A DNA stretch of 64,000 bases from Labilibaculum filiforme (GTDB lineage: Bacteria > Bacteroidota > Bacteroidia > Bacteroidales > Marinifilaceae). Of the stretch, positions 14,672 to 23,635 are shown one piece after another. Both the position numbers and the translations under genes were made by a program. The notes beneath the pieces are model-generated. The model did not search any database. It saw only the letters and a list, made by a program, of their open reading frames with translations, and was not told where the DNA came from. Numbering within the stretch: the stretch's first letter is position 1; each line of letters opens with the position of its first letter. The stretch spans positions 62,001 to 126,000 of the forward strand of contig NZ_MVDD01000003.1 in NCBI RefSeq assembly GCF_002843315.1, written 5' to 3'.

Positions 14672-16387
14672 TTAATCCTGCGATAAACTATAAAATTCGA
14701 CAATAGAATTCAGCATTTCCTCTGTTTCGGAAGCATTCTCTCCTAATAAATATGCAATTTTTTGAACGGTCTCTAAGTTTTTCTTATTTACCGATTTAGC
14801 TCTTGATATTACCTCTTCGCGCTGAATAAAAGGTTGCGACATATCTCGAAGAATAGCTCCTACAATTTTGTGTTTATGAATACTAAAAATAGTAATATGA
14901 AACATTTTATTTCCAAAACGAATGTCTTTCTCCAAATTATCAATACCAGTAGAAAGTGCCGATGAAAATAGCTTATAAAAAGGAGCTATTTTATGCAAAT
15001 CGGCATCGACCAAACCAGGAATGGCCTCGTACAATTCTTCAATCTCAGATCCCATCATTTTGGCAAAACTCAAATTCGCTTCGCGTATTTTTAATTCCTG
15101 ATTTACGATTACAACACCCGAAGGAATCTTACTCAATAAAGCTGCCGACTTATCGAAGGCAATTTTACGCATGTAGGAAACACACATATTGGGCTCCGAC
15201 CGATCCTCAAGCATTGCCGCAGCAAACTCTTTACAGCTATTATATCCACATCCCCCGCAATTCATCTCATCTTTTTCAGAATATTTTCCAATCCTACTAA
15301 GCGCCTCCTTAATTCGATTTGAAGAATGACTGTTTTTTTTGACTGCCTCGATAGAATTAAAATTGCGTTCCAAAGAAAAATCCGTTTCAATCTCAAATCC
15401 TTCCTCCTTATTCTGCCTTTTTATTACCTCTAAACGCTTTATTGCGGTAGAGTACGATTTATCGGTTCCCGGACCATTTACACATCCTCCGCTACAGGCT
15501 AATAACTCTAAGAATAGAATATCCGACTTTTTATACTTATCTAAATCCTTCAAAACCGATTGAATAGTACTTATTCCCGAAAATGTCATACAAACAGCAT
15601 CGGTTGCCGTTGTATTATTCTTAACGCCCATAATCATGCCGCCATCAATTGGGTACAAAGCCCCTTTCCCTGCTTTTCCAGGCACAAATACCTCCGCATT
15701 TTTTTCTTCTCCAAACAAGTAAGGATCTATATTTTCCTCTTCAAACCATTTTCTTATGTCGGAGAACGTAAGTACTGCATCTAGCAATTCGGGAAATTCA
15801 TCGCTCTCTGTTTTTTTGGCAATGCATGGTCCTATAAATACAACTGGCGTACCTTCGCCATAAGTTTTTTTAAGATATTTCGCATGTGTTAATAATGGTG
15901 ACAAAAAGGGCGTAATGTTATTTCTATATTGCGGATAATGCTTACAAATCATCTCTACCACCGAAGGACAGGCAGAAGAAATATACACTCCACTCTCATT
16001 ATTTGCTATAAATTTAGACACTTGCTTCGAAACTTCCTGTGCACCCAAAGCAGTTTCGGATACATGAGCAAAACCCAATGCCTGCAAGGCAAACACCATT
16101 TGCTGATCGGACAAATTTGGAAACTCGGTTACAAAAGAAGGAGCGAGAGAAACTATCACATTCTTATTTCGATGCAACAAGCTCTTCACTTTTTTTACAT
16201 CATCGCGTAACTTTTTTGCCGAAACCGGACAAACAAGAACACAAGCTCCACAATAAATGCAGTCGCTATGAAGAATTTGAGCCGCATTATTCAGCACTTT
16301 TATGGCTTTTAATTCGCATTCCCGAATGCATTTATAACAATCCTGACAATCGTTTTGCTCGGTATAAATCGGTTTTAAAATATCCAT
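14672..16387 (-). CDS. [FeFe]-hydrogenase-like iron-sulfur PAS sensor protein (copy A)
   Basis: 571 residues with the same order as copy B: two complete [4Fe-4S] ferredoxin motifs (Cys14/17/20/24 and 43/46/49/53), hydrogenase-like domain (~70-320), four-cysteine Fe-S domain (Cys377, 380, 385, 402; NCGGCGYNSCKEFA), PAS (~410-510) and helical tail. Here all four H-cluster cysteine positions are present: Cys140 (SSACPSVV), Cys188 (GPCIAKK, with Lys191 at the CpI Lys358 position), Cys298 and Cys302 (LLACSGGCVNGPG). The proton-relay cysteine before Cys140 is Ala139, as in slow or sensory hydrogenases. It could thus hold an H-cluster if HydEFG maturases exist elsewhere; none are in the window. First gene of the operon, preceded by AGGAG seven bases from the ATG, a Shine-Dalgarno unusual for this phylum. 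Confidence 0.85.
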   Translation of the reverse strand: MDILKPIYTEQNDCQDCYKCIRECELKAIKVLNNAAQILHSDCIYCGACVLVCPVSAKKLRDDVKKVKSLLHRNKNVIVSLAPSFVTEFPNLSDQQMVFALQALGFAHVSETALGAQEVSKQVSKFIANNESGVYISSACPSVVEMICKHYPQYRNNITPFLSPLLTHAKYLKKTYGEGTPVVFIGPCIAKKTESDEFPELLDAVLTFSDIRKWFEEENIDPYLFGEEKNAEVFVPGKAGKGALYPIDGGMIMGVKNNTTATDAVCMTFSGISTIQSVLKDLDKYKKSDILFLELLACSGGCVNGPGTDKSYSTAIKRLEVIKRQNKEEGFEIETDFSLERNFNSIEAVKKNSHSSNRIKEALSRIGKYSEKDEMNCGGCGYNSCKEFAAAMLEDRSEPNMCVSYMRKIAFDKSAALLSKIPSGVVIVNQELKIREANLSFAKMMGSEIEELYEAIPGLVDADLHKIAPFYKLFSSALSTGIDNLEKDIRFGNKMFHITIFSIHKHKIVGAILRDMSQPFIQREEVISRAKSVNKKNLETVQKIAYLLGENASETEEMLNSIVEFYSLSQD

Positions 16388-17071
16388 ATTATTCTCCTCG
16401 TATTATTCTGAATAGTAGCCAATATTCCTTTTTAACTTTTCGACCTTTCGTCCTACAAATCTCTTAATTTATGTTTTAGATAGATGATTTAGAAAGCTAT
16501 TTTAGAACACATTAATACTATTCATATGTATTTTAAATAATTCGCAATAGACTGCGTAAAATCTAAAAAGACGAACTTTTCCTACATCCTAACAGATACT
16601 GTTCATAACAGCATAACCTCTTGCGTAATATAACCAATGTCCTTCGTGACCAATTCAGTTTATTCGTCAACATTACCTATCGTAACATCACAGAAAAGAT
16701 ATTGGTTCTGTAGAATACTAAAATCAGCTTTACGGGTGAGAAAATCCATTAAAAAAAAAATCAATAATTCGTATCTACTAAGTTCTACGAGTAATATCTT
16801 GTCGTATTTTTTTATAGTTAGCTGAAATACAGCTTGTTTTATAATTGTTAATTACCCGTTATTAATTTCTAATTACTTAATTATTGATATTAACAGATGA
16901 GCCTTCGATTTTTTATTTTAAATTTCGCCTAAATATACTTATTGAAAAAGCCTTTCTCCTCTATCATAATTTAGATCGATTATAGATTTCAATTCACTAT
17001 ATTATGATTACATTTAAACTCTTACACTTACAAGCTAAATAAGTCTTTCAGAAAACCTTATTACTATAAAT
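16388..17071. other. 684-bp intergenic region upstream of the hydrogenase-like operon
   Basis: AT-rich divergent spacer. It must hold the promoter of the minus-strand hydrogenase-like/phosphatase operon and that of the plus-strand small membrane protein. The only clear element is a consensus AGGAG (plus-strand CTCCT at 16392-16396) before the copy A start. A 62-codon frame at 16637-16825 has no recognisable features and I do not call it. No tRNA or repeat was seen. Confidence 0.5.
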
Positions 17072-17278
17072 ATGAACAATCTATTCACCATATTTACATT
17101 TGCTCTTCATCTGTTTGCCATCATCGATGCCCTTAGTCACATAAAAGAACGGAATGGAGGTTTCAGAATGGTATTGGCAGTTCTGCCTCCTTTAATTGGA
17201 CCCATAATATATTTTTTAACCAAAAGAAGCAAAACAGTAAAACGAGGATTTATGCAGAATAAAAAAAGATATTCTTAA
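17072..17278 (+). CDS. Small PLDc_N-like membrane protein
   Basis: 68 residues with two hydrophobic helices (about 3-20 and 32-50) joined by a short charged loop (SHIKERNGGFR), ending in a basic tail. The second helix AVLPPLIGPIIYFLTKR resembles the PLDc_N domain found at the N-terminus of cardiolipin synthases and in free-standing small proteins. Function of stand-alone versions is unknown; inner-membrane location is expected. It lies 31 bases upstream of the FtsX-type permease on the same strand and may be co-transcribed. Confidence 0.6.
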   Translation: MNNLFTIFTFALHLFAIIDALSHIKERNGGFRMVLAVLPPLIGPIIYFLTKRSKTVKRGFMQNKKRYS

Positions 17279-17309
17279 ATGTACAAAACCAAGAAAAGCA
17301 AATTAGTCC

Positions 17310-19679
17310 ATGATCAAGAACTATATAAAATCGGCACTGCGAAACCTCAAACAAAACTATGTATTTACAGGAATCAATATTGTAGGACTATCAATAGCCT
17401 TAGCTGCTTCCTTCATCATTATTCTATTTGTAATTAATGAATTTAGCTACAATAATTGTCACAATAACAGAAAAACTGTTTACAGGGTTCTTAACTATTA
17501 CAAAGGATTCGATCGTACTTTAACCGGAACTCCTTATATTTTAGCTTCCACTTTAAAAGAAGAATTTCCTCAAATAGAACATGCTATTAACATCAGAGAT
17601 ATAAAAGATCTTACAATTCGGCACAAAGGGGAGGATATTCAAGTAAAGGATGTAATAGGAAGTAGCTCCGAAGTATTTGATATTTTTACACTTCCACTGA
17701 TCAACGGTAAAAGTACGAAGACATTGCTCAGTGATAAAAATTCAATTTGCCTTTCGAGTAGCCTTGCAAACAAAATATTTTCGGGAACAGATGCAATTGG
17801 GAAAGAAATTGTTGCAACTATAAATAAGCAAGAACATGTATTAACAGTAACAGCTGTATTCGAAGATATCCCCAAAAACTCCACCTTCAGAGCAGAATGT
17901 TTGGTAAACGACTCTTTTTCGATCACCTACTTCAATAAGAAATTTGAAACTATAAATGCCGAAACAAGTTGGGAGGAGAATTACTGGCAAACTTGGGTGC
18001 GATTGATTCCAGGTAGCAATCCCTCCCTAATTGATAGTCAGTTCGCAATGCTTGAAAATAAATACATGGGCGAAAATCCGGTGTATCACTATACTTTGCA
18101 GAATTTATCGGATGTTTATTTGGGATCCGAAAAGGTGATAAATAACAGCATACAAGGAAATTGGAACAGTATTGAAATATTTTCGGCTATTGCTTTACTA
18201 ATCGTGTTGGTTGCCATGATCAACTACATCATTCTCTCTACAGCAGTTTCATCGGGCCAATCAAAAGAAATTGGCATCCGAAAAACATTTGGTGCTAAAA
18301 ACAATCAAATAAAGTGTCAACTTCTTACAGAATCGGTTCTGCTCACAATGATTGTATTACCACTTGCAATTGCATTTATGATTCTGGGCTTACCTTGCGC
18401 CGAAGAACTTTTCCAAACCAATCTGCCAATAATCGAAGCTAACATTTTATATTACATCCTATTCTATTTCATTTTAACTGTTTCAATCGGAATAATTTCA
18501 GGGCTATACACATCTGTTGGATTATCAAAATTAACGATTCTAAATGTGTTGAAAAATCAGAATCTGGCGGGCAGGAAGAAGAGCTATGTTCGTTCATCCC
18601 TAATCATATTTCAATTGGTTATTTTTTGTTTCTTTGTTGCATCGGCATTAGTTATTCGGGCACAATATCAATATTCTTTAGAGAAGAATCCCGGCTTTCA
18701 CAACAAAAATGTGCTTCTGATAGATATCAACGACAGTAAAAACTACACTCCATTTTTAAACGAAATACAAGCCAACTCCAATGTAATTATGGCTTCCGGA
18801 GCTTATAGCGGTCTTCCCACCTATAGTTTTATGGCAATGATGCTTCCTCATCATCAAGACAGGGAGAAAAAGGTGGAGGTAGAAGGCATGTCTGTTGATT
18901 TTGGTTTTTTACAAACCATGGGCATTTCGCTTACTGAAGGGCGTTACTTCTCTACTGATTACGGAAGTGATCTTGCAAATTCATGCATTCTGAACGAAAT
19001 GGCAGTGAAAGCTCTTGGAATTAAAGATCCCATCGGCAAAAAAATTGGAGAACAGACCATCGTTGGTATAGTAAATAACTTTCATCTTCATTCCTTTCGC
19101 TCTGATATTCCTCCTTTAAAAATCAGTTTAACAGAGAAATACCTTAAACAAATAGCCATTTATTACAGTGATCGAACTGGAAAAGATCTAATCCCCATGC
19201 TCGAAAAATCCTGGGAAAAGATTGCTCCTGAACAGGCATTTTCTTATTCTACTGTTGAGGAAATTATAGAAGGAATGTATTCCGAAGAAAAAAGCAGATT
19301 TAGTCTCGTGAGTATATTTGCCTTTTTTACCATGCTAATTGCCTCTTTTGGTCTGTTTGGATTAACCCTTTTCATCGCTAAAACCCGCACAAAGGAAATC
19401 GGAATAAAAAAAGTATTGGGATGCTCCGACACAATTATCATTCTCTCCTTTTTACGGATCAATATTCTTTATGTAGCTATAGCTTCGTTTATCTCCATTC
19501 CAATTACATTTTATGCCATGACTGAATGGTTAAGTGAGTATTCGGTAAGAACAGAAATTCATTGGTGGATATTTGCTCTTTCTTTTCTATTTGCCGGAAT
19601 CGTGGTAACAACAACTGTATTCATCCACGCCTACCGTGTAAGCAAGTTAAATCCAATTGAGTCTCTACGATATGAATAA
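17310..19679 (+). CDS. ABC transporter permease, MacB/FtsX type
   Basis: 789 residues: N-terminal transmembrane helix (IVGLSIALAASFIIILFVI), a periplasmic MacB_PCD-like domain, three FtsX helices (~290-410), a second copy of helix plus periplasmic domain (~430-650), and a final FtsX block with FTMLIASFGLFGLTLF and the typical KTRTKEIGIKKVLGCSD, ending SKLNPIESLRYE. This duplicated plan is standard for Bacteroidota permeases that act with a separate ATPase in lipoprotein, antimicrobial peptide or signalling functions. No ATPase gene is adjacent, so the partner must be elsewhere. The N-terminal MIKNYIKSALRNLKQN start is the family norm. Confidence 0.88.
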   Translation: MIKNYIKSALRNLKQNYVFTGINIVGLSIALAASFIIILFVINEFSYNNCHNNRKTVYRVLNYYKGFDRTLTGTPYILASTLKEEFPQIEHAINIRDIKDLTIRHKGEDIQVKDVIGSSSEVFDIFTLPLINGKSTKTLLSDKNSICLSSSLANKIFSGTDAIGKEIVATINKQEHVLTVTAVFEDIPKNSTFRAECLVNDSFSITYFNKKFETINAETSWEENYWQTWVRLIPGSNPSLIDSQFAMLENKYMGENPVYHYTLQNLSDVYLGSEKVINNSIQGNWNSIEIFSAIALLIVLVAMINYIILSTAVSSGQSKEIGIRKTFGAKNNQIKCQLLTESVLLTMIVLPLAIAFMILGLPCAEELFQTNLPIIEANILYYILFYFILTVSIGIISGLYTSVGLSKLTILNVLKNQNLAGRKKSYVRSSLIIFQLVIFCFFVASALVIRAQYQYSLEKNPGFHNKNVLLIDINDSKNYTPFLNEIQANSNVIMASGAYSGLPTYSFMAMMLPHHQDREKKVEVEGMSVDFGFLQTMGISLTEGRYFSTDYGSDLANSCILNEMAVKALGIKDPIGKKIGEQTIVGIVNNFHLHSFRSDIPPLKISLTEKYLKQIAIYYSDRTGKDLIPMLEKSWEKIAPEQAFSYSTVEEIIEGMYSEEKSRFSLVSIFAFFTMLIASFGLFGLTLFIAKTRTKEIGIKKVLGCSDTIIILSFLRINILYVAIASFISIPITFYAMTEWLSEYSVRTEIHWWIFALSFLFAGIVVTTTVFIHAYRVSKLNPIESLRYE

Positions 19680-19703
19680 CTGAACTAAAAGAACAGTCAA
19701 AAA

Positions 19704-19735
19704 AAAGGCTACTAATCTAAAAATCAGTAGCCTTT
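19704..19735. terminator. Bidirectional terminator between permease and ridA
   Basis: AAAGGCTACT (19704-19713) pairs with AGTAGCCTTT (19726-19735). The flanking A run serves the minus strand (ridA) and the T-rich end serves the plus strand. Confidence 0.75.
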
Positions 19736-19757
19736 CCTATATTACCTTTCTGTGAAA

Positions 19758-20135
19758 TTATTTCACTGCGATGGTCTCTATTTCAATTAACGCTCCTAAA
19801 GGAAGATCTTTAACTGCAAAGGCTGCACGTGCAGGACATTCTTCTTTGTAATATTCACCGTAAACAGCATTCATAGTTGCAAAATTAGAAATGTCACTTA
19901 ATAAACAAGTCGATTTAACAACATCTTTAAACGAATAACCTGCCTCTTCTAAAATATAACCGATATTTTTCATTACTTGTACGGTTTGCTCCTTAACGCC
20001 ACCGTCAACAAATTTTCCAGTTGTAACATCTACTGGAAGTTGCCCTGAAATGTAAAGAGTTCCGTTCGCTTCGACAGCTTGACTGTATGGTCCGATTGCT
20101 TTTGGAGCTTTTTCTGAATTAATAGTTTTTTTCAT
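19758..20135 (-). CDS. ridA: RidA-family enamine/imine deaminase
   Basis: RidA hydrolyses reactive 2-aminoacrylate and related enamines/imines in the cytoplasm. Starting at the ATG at 20135 gives 125 residues, the usual length; a longer frame adds eleven unlikely residues (MIFLQTLRLKK). Family motifs: KAPKAIGPYSQAVEANGTLYISGQLP split across the N-terminus, and the C-terminal CPARAAFAVKDLPLGALIEI with the conserved substrate-carboxylate arginine. Divergent from the glutamine amidotransferase gene. No operon partner is visible. Confidence 0.93.
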   Translation of the reverse strand: MKKTINSEKAPKAIGPYSQAVEANGTLYISGQLPVDVTTGKFVDGGVKEQTVQVMKNIGYILEEAGYSFKDVVKSTCLLSDISNFATMNAVYGEYYKEECPARAAFAVKDLPLGALIEIETIAVK

Positions 20136-20206
20136 TTTTTTTAATCTTAGTGTTTGTAAAAAAATCACTTATTTTGCGACAGCAAAGTTAAAATAAAAAA
20201 GCTTGA

Positions 20207-20779
20207 ATGAGAATAGTAATCATAGATAATTACGACTCCTTTACGTACAATTTGGTTCATATAGTTGAGCCGTTTTGCAAGCAAGTAATTGTGATGCGAA
20301 ATGATCACATAAACTGGGAACAAATAGAAAAATGTGATAAACTTATTTTTTCTCCTGGTCCTGGCCTTCCCTCCGAAGTAAATGCAATGAGAGAAATTAT
20401 GAATCAATATGCTAAAAAAAAACCAATACTCGGCGTTTGCCTGGGAATGCAGTTCATTGGTGAATACTTTGGTGCCGAGTTAATCAACCTAAAAAACATT
20501 GTTCACGGCGTACCTAAAGCTACCTTAATTACAGATAAAAATGAAGCTATCTTTAAAAATGTACCAACAATATTTGATTCTGGAAGGTATCATTCTTGGG
20601 CATTATCAACTCTTAATTTTCCGGAATGCTTACGCATAACAGCAATTGATGAGCAAAAGGTAATTATGGCTATTCGTCACAAAGAATTCGATTTATGCGG
20701 TGTTCAATTTCACCCAGAATCTATTATGACCCAGAATGGAAAAGAAATTCTTAAGAATTGGATACAAAGTGGCACATAA
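20207..20779 (+). CDS. pabA: Anthranilate/aminodeoxychorismate synthase glutamine amidotransferase subunit
   Basis: 190 residues, class I glutamine amidotransferase supplying ammonia to a chorismate-using partner. The N-terminal IVIIDNYDSFTYNLVH is the diagnostic TrpG/PabA start; catalytic triad Cys78 (GVCLGMQF), His169 and Glu171 (FHPESI). No trpE, trpD or pabB is adjacent; an isolated gene away from the trp operon favours pabA (folate) over trpG, but sequence alone cannot decide and it may serve both. Ends at a good intrinsic terminator. Confidence 0.82.
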   Translation: MRIVIIDNYDSFTYNLVHIVEPFCKQVIVMRNDHINWEQIEKCDKLIFSPGPGLPSEVNAMREIMNQYAKKKPILGVCLGMQFIGEYFGAELINLKNIVHGVPKATLITDKNEAIFKNVPTIFDSGRYHSWALSTLNFPECLRITAIDEQKVIMAIRHKEFDLCGVQFHPESIMTQNGKEILKNWIQSGT

Positions 20780-20782
20780 AAG

Positions 20783-20811
20783 AAAACCAGTCTGACTTCA
20801 AACTGGTTTTA
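20783..20811 (+). terminator. Terminator after the amidotransferase gene
   Basis: AAAACCAGT (20783-20791) pairs with ACTGGTTTT (20802-20810), and T/A-rich sequence follows. It lies in the convergent gap with lptD and may act in both directions. Confidence 0.75.
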
Positions 20812-20834
20812 ATTATATCATCAACTACTCGACT

Positions 20835-23477
20835 TTAAAAACTAACATCTTGCCAAGCCTGTTTTTTCTCATATTTTAGATCTTGAAGAATAGAGGATTC
20901 CACATTAATTCGGAAATTATAGGATTGATACGTTCCAAATGGAATCGCATTAAAAGACATTTGCCAACAGTGCAAATCACGAGTAACCGTAAACTGTGAA
21001 GACGTAACCTCTTTATCCGTAAAATCATATCCCGTAGAAAAACTCACCTTCCATTTTGGGGTTAAGCTAACATTACCGGTTACACCAATATTTTGCCGTA
21101 CTGTACTGGTTGTTGTTGGCTTTGAATAAGTCCATCCATAATCAATAGAAAACGACCATGGAATATCAAAATCAACATATCGGGTATCTCGCCAAGGCTT
21201 CGCTGACTTATCATCTTTATCGCCCTTGCCACTTTCTCCTTTCGCATCGCTTGCCGAAAAACTAAAATCTAAATCGATAGAAGCATTTGTTAAACGTGGA
21301 CCAAACTCATTTATTTTAACTTTATTAGCATTTAATTTATACGGATCTACAGTCGACCCCACACTTAAACCTAATTTTTTATTAAAGAGCTTCGTTCTAC
21401 CAGACATTCTAATAGTGGACCAGTTTAACGAATCGGCAAACATATTATAGGAGGTAGAAAATTTTAAACTCTCAATAATTTTCACTTTCTTAAATTCTTC
21501 GGTTCCAGTAGTATCATTTGCTGTTCGAACTTTTGCTTCCACATTATTGTCCAAACCAAAGCTTACACTTCCCGATTCCATAGCTCCACTCGGAGTTCCG
21601 TAAAGACTTCCTTCAAACATAGAATACTCTACATCCGTTCCAGTAGCATCGTTTCGATAGGTTTTATAATATTTACTTCTTCGAACTCCCATTTCAGGCG
21701 TATAACTTACACTCACACTTGGAGTCATTACGTGTCGAATAGCCGCCAATTTAGAACTTTCCTTAAAGGTGTACATTCCATAAATTTTCGGACTTAAAGA
21801 AAGGGAGGCACTTGTAGAATAATTGTGCGCATAATTAAACCCCTGAATGGTATCGGTATGAACTCCACCATCGCCATCATTCAAATCTTGATCCCAACTT
21901 TTTCGAATCGATTTTGTATAGGCAACCCCCTGATAATTTAAGGTTGGAGAAAGAGTAAGGTCTTTTGTTAATTTAAAATTTGTACTAATTGGAATACTGT
22001 GCTGATATCCATTCGTCCAGTCCTTAGCCAAGGATGAATTCATTAACTCACTCTCCTTTGTATTAATTCTATTTTCCATTTTTGAAGAATAGCTAATTCC
22101 TACCTTATCGTACCATCTTAAATTAGTACTTTTTCCTTTCGCTCGAAACGGATAAATTTGTGTCATATTTAATGACATACTTGGCAGTGTAAGTGAAATA
22201 GTAGTATCGATACTATTCTGAGAGTGACGCAAACTGGCATTTAAACTAAACGGACTATCTGGCCATTTTTTACTGTAAGAAATACTAGATTGCTTTTGGT
22301 TATTTGTAATCCGTTGAATGGATTGTGAGTTATTTCTATCGTTATTACTAGTAGAAAAGTTTACCGAGGCAGAAAAAGTTCGATATGGATTTGCCTTAGA
22401 ATCTTGAGTGTGTGTCCATCGAACTGCAAAATCGGTTGATTCCGAATAATCTGCTAAACCTTTATCACCATAAGTATTAGAATGGTATTCTGTTGCAAGA
22501 TTACCACTATATCGATATCTTGTTTTGTAGGATGATTCTACATATCCACCCCATGATCCATTGGCGAAAATATCTCCGGTAACGGCCAAATCTAAATATT
22601 CGTTAATTGCCCAATAGTAACCACCACCGCGTAGGTTAAATCCTCTTCGTTGCTCCTCCCCATAACTAGGAACAATTACACCTGACGAATAAGAGGAACT
22701 AAAAGGAAACATGGCGAAAGGCAAACCAACTGGCATCGGCACATCTTCAATAACTAAATACAAAGGACCCGAAACAATTTTATCGTCCTTAATCATCTTT
22801 GCCTTAGTCATTTTTACATAGTAATGAGGATGCTCGTGATCGCAAGTAGTATATTTTCCATTTTTTAGATAAAAGGTTTTATCATCAATTCGTTTCGTAA
22901 TCTCCGAATGAACAAATCCTCCCTCTTGCTCGGTAATAATTTCATGCACCAACCCCTTGCCCGTATCAAAATTATATTTCAGCTCCTTACAGGTAAACTC
23001 TTCTGCACCATCTTTAAATTCGGGAGTATCAATAAAAGTGCCAGTTGTATCTTTTATTCCGTAAGCGAAAGCTTCTTTCTTTTCCAAGTCCAGCTCAATA
23101 AAGTATGCTTTTAATTCAATCTCACCATATTTTACAAAAGCATTCTTAGTTAAGAATACCTTTTGCCCCGTCAACGAAAAAACAATTGTATCGTCAGCAT
23201 TGTATTCAATTGTTGCTTCAAAAAAGGCTTTTTTCTCCTTTTTCACTGAATCAGAAACGATAGAATCAGACCTTAATGTATCGGAGGTGGTTTTTAACAA
23301 AGTATCTTTTTCAGATATTTCAAAATTCAACAAGTGGGTAAAATCCTCACTATTCCAATTTGTAATAGGCTGATAATTACCATAATCATAAGCTGAATTA
23401 GTGAACGCGAAGCTACTCAATGGAAGTGTTATTCCAATGAAAATAATAAAAACCTTTTGTAGTAATTTCAATTGCAA
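20835..23477 (-). CDS. lptD: Outer-membrane LPS-assembly protein LptD
   Basis: 880 residues. The N-terminus has a signal-like segment (LLQKVFIIFIGITLPLSSFAF), then an OstA/LptA-like beta-jellyroll (~90-230: GQKVFLTKNAFVKYGEIELK) and a long beta-barrel rich in alternating aromatic strands ending in phenylalanine (WQDVSF), as expected for BAM substrates. In Bacteroidota the LptD homologue is usually beside an N-acetylmuramoyl-L-alanine amidase and an MlaD protein, exactly as here. It would insert lipopolysaccharide into the outer leaflet. No ATG is available: an in-frame stop precedes the TTG at 23477, so TTG (there or six bases on) must start it. Confidence 0.85.
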   Translation of the reverse strand: MQLKLLQKVFIIFIGITLPLSSFAFTNSAYDYGNYQPITNWNSEDFTHLLNFEISEKDTLLKTTSDTLRSDSIVSDSVKKEKKAFFEATIEYNADDTIVFSLTGQKVFLTKNAFVKYGEIELKAYFIELDLEKKEAFAYGIKDTTGTFIDTPEFKDGAEEFTCKELKYNFDTGKGLVHEIITEQEGGFVHSEITKRIDDKTFYLKNGKYTTCDHEHPHYYVKMTKAKMIKDDKIVSGPLYLVIEDVPMPVGLPFAMFPFSSSYSSGVIVPSYGEEQRRGFNLRGGGYYWAINEYLDLAVTGDIFANGSWGGYVESSYKTRYRYSGNLATEYHSNTYGDKGLADYSESTDFAVRWTHTQDSKANPYRTFSASVNFSTSNNDRNNSQSIQRITNNQKQSSISYSKKWPDSPFSLNASLRHSQNSIDTTISLTLPSMSLNMTQIYPFRAKGKSTNLRWYDKVGISYSSKMENRINTKESELMNSSLAKDWTNGYQHSIPISTNFKLTKDLTLSPTLNYQGVAYTKSIRKSWDQDLNDGDGGVHTDTIQGFNYAHNYSTSASLSLSPKIYGMYTFKESSKLAAIRHVMTPSVSVSYTPEMGVRRSKYYKTYRNDATGTDVEYSMFEGSLYGTPSGAMESGSVSFGLDNNVEAKVRTANDTTGTEEFKKVKIIESLKFSTSYNMFADSLNWSTIRMSGRTKLFNKKLGLSVGSTVDPYKLNANKVKINEFGPRLTNASIDLDFSFSASDAKGESGKGDKDDKSAKPWRDTRYVDFDIPWSFSIDYGWTYSKPTTTSTVRQNIGVTGNVSLTPKWKVSFSTGYDFTDKEVTSSQFTVTRDLHCWQMSFNAIPFGTYQSYNFRINVESSILQDLKYEKKQAWQDVSF

Positions 23478-23635
23478 TTTTTATCTGTTATTTTTGTAAA
23501 ATAATCGAATTAAATGGCGCTAAGCTAGTTTGAGCAAATTTAACAGTCACACTTTCTTAGGACGCCAAAAATACAAATAAAAGTGCTATATTCCCTAATC
23601 GAAACGAACTTCAAAAACATTTTTTAAGTTCTTTT

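Noticed and set aside
11160-16467. Many plus-strand frames of 60-140 codons antisense to the hydrogenase-like genes
   Set aside because: They are shadows of the conserved minus-strand genes with no recognisable domains.
16637-16825. 62-codon frame in the gap upstream of the hydrogenase-like operon
   Set aside because: No domain, no promoter or ribosome-binding site, composition like the surrounding non-coding DNA.
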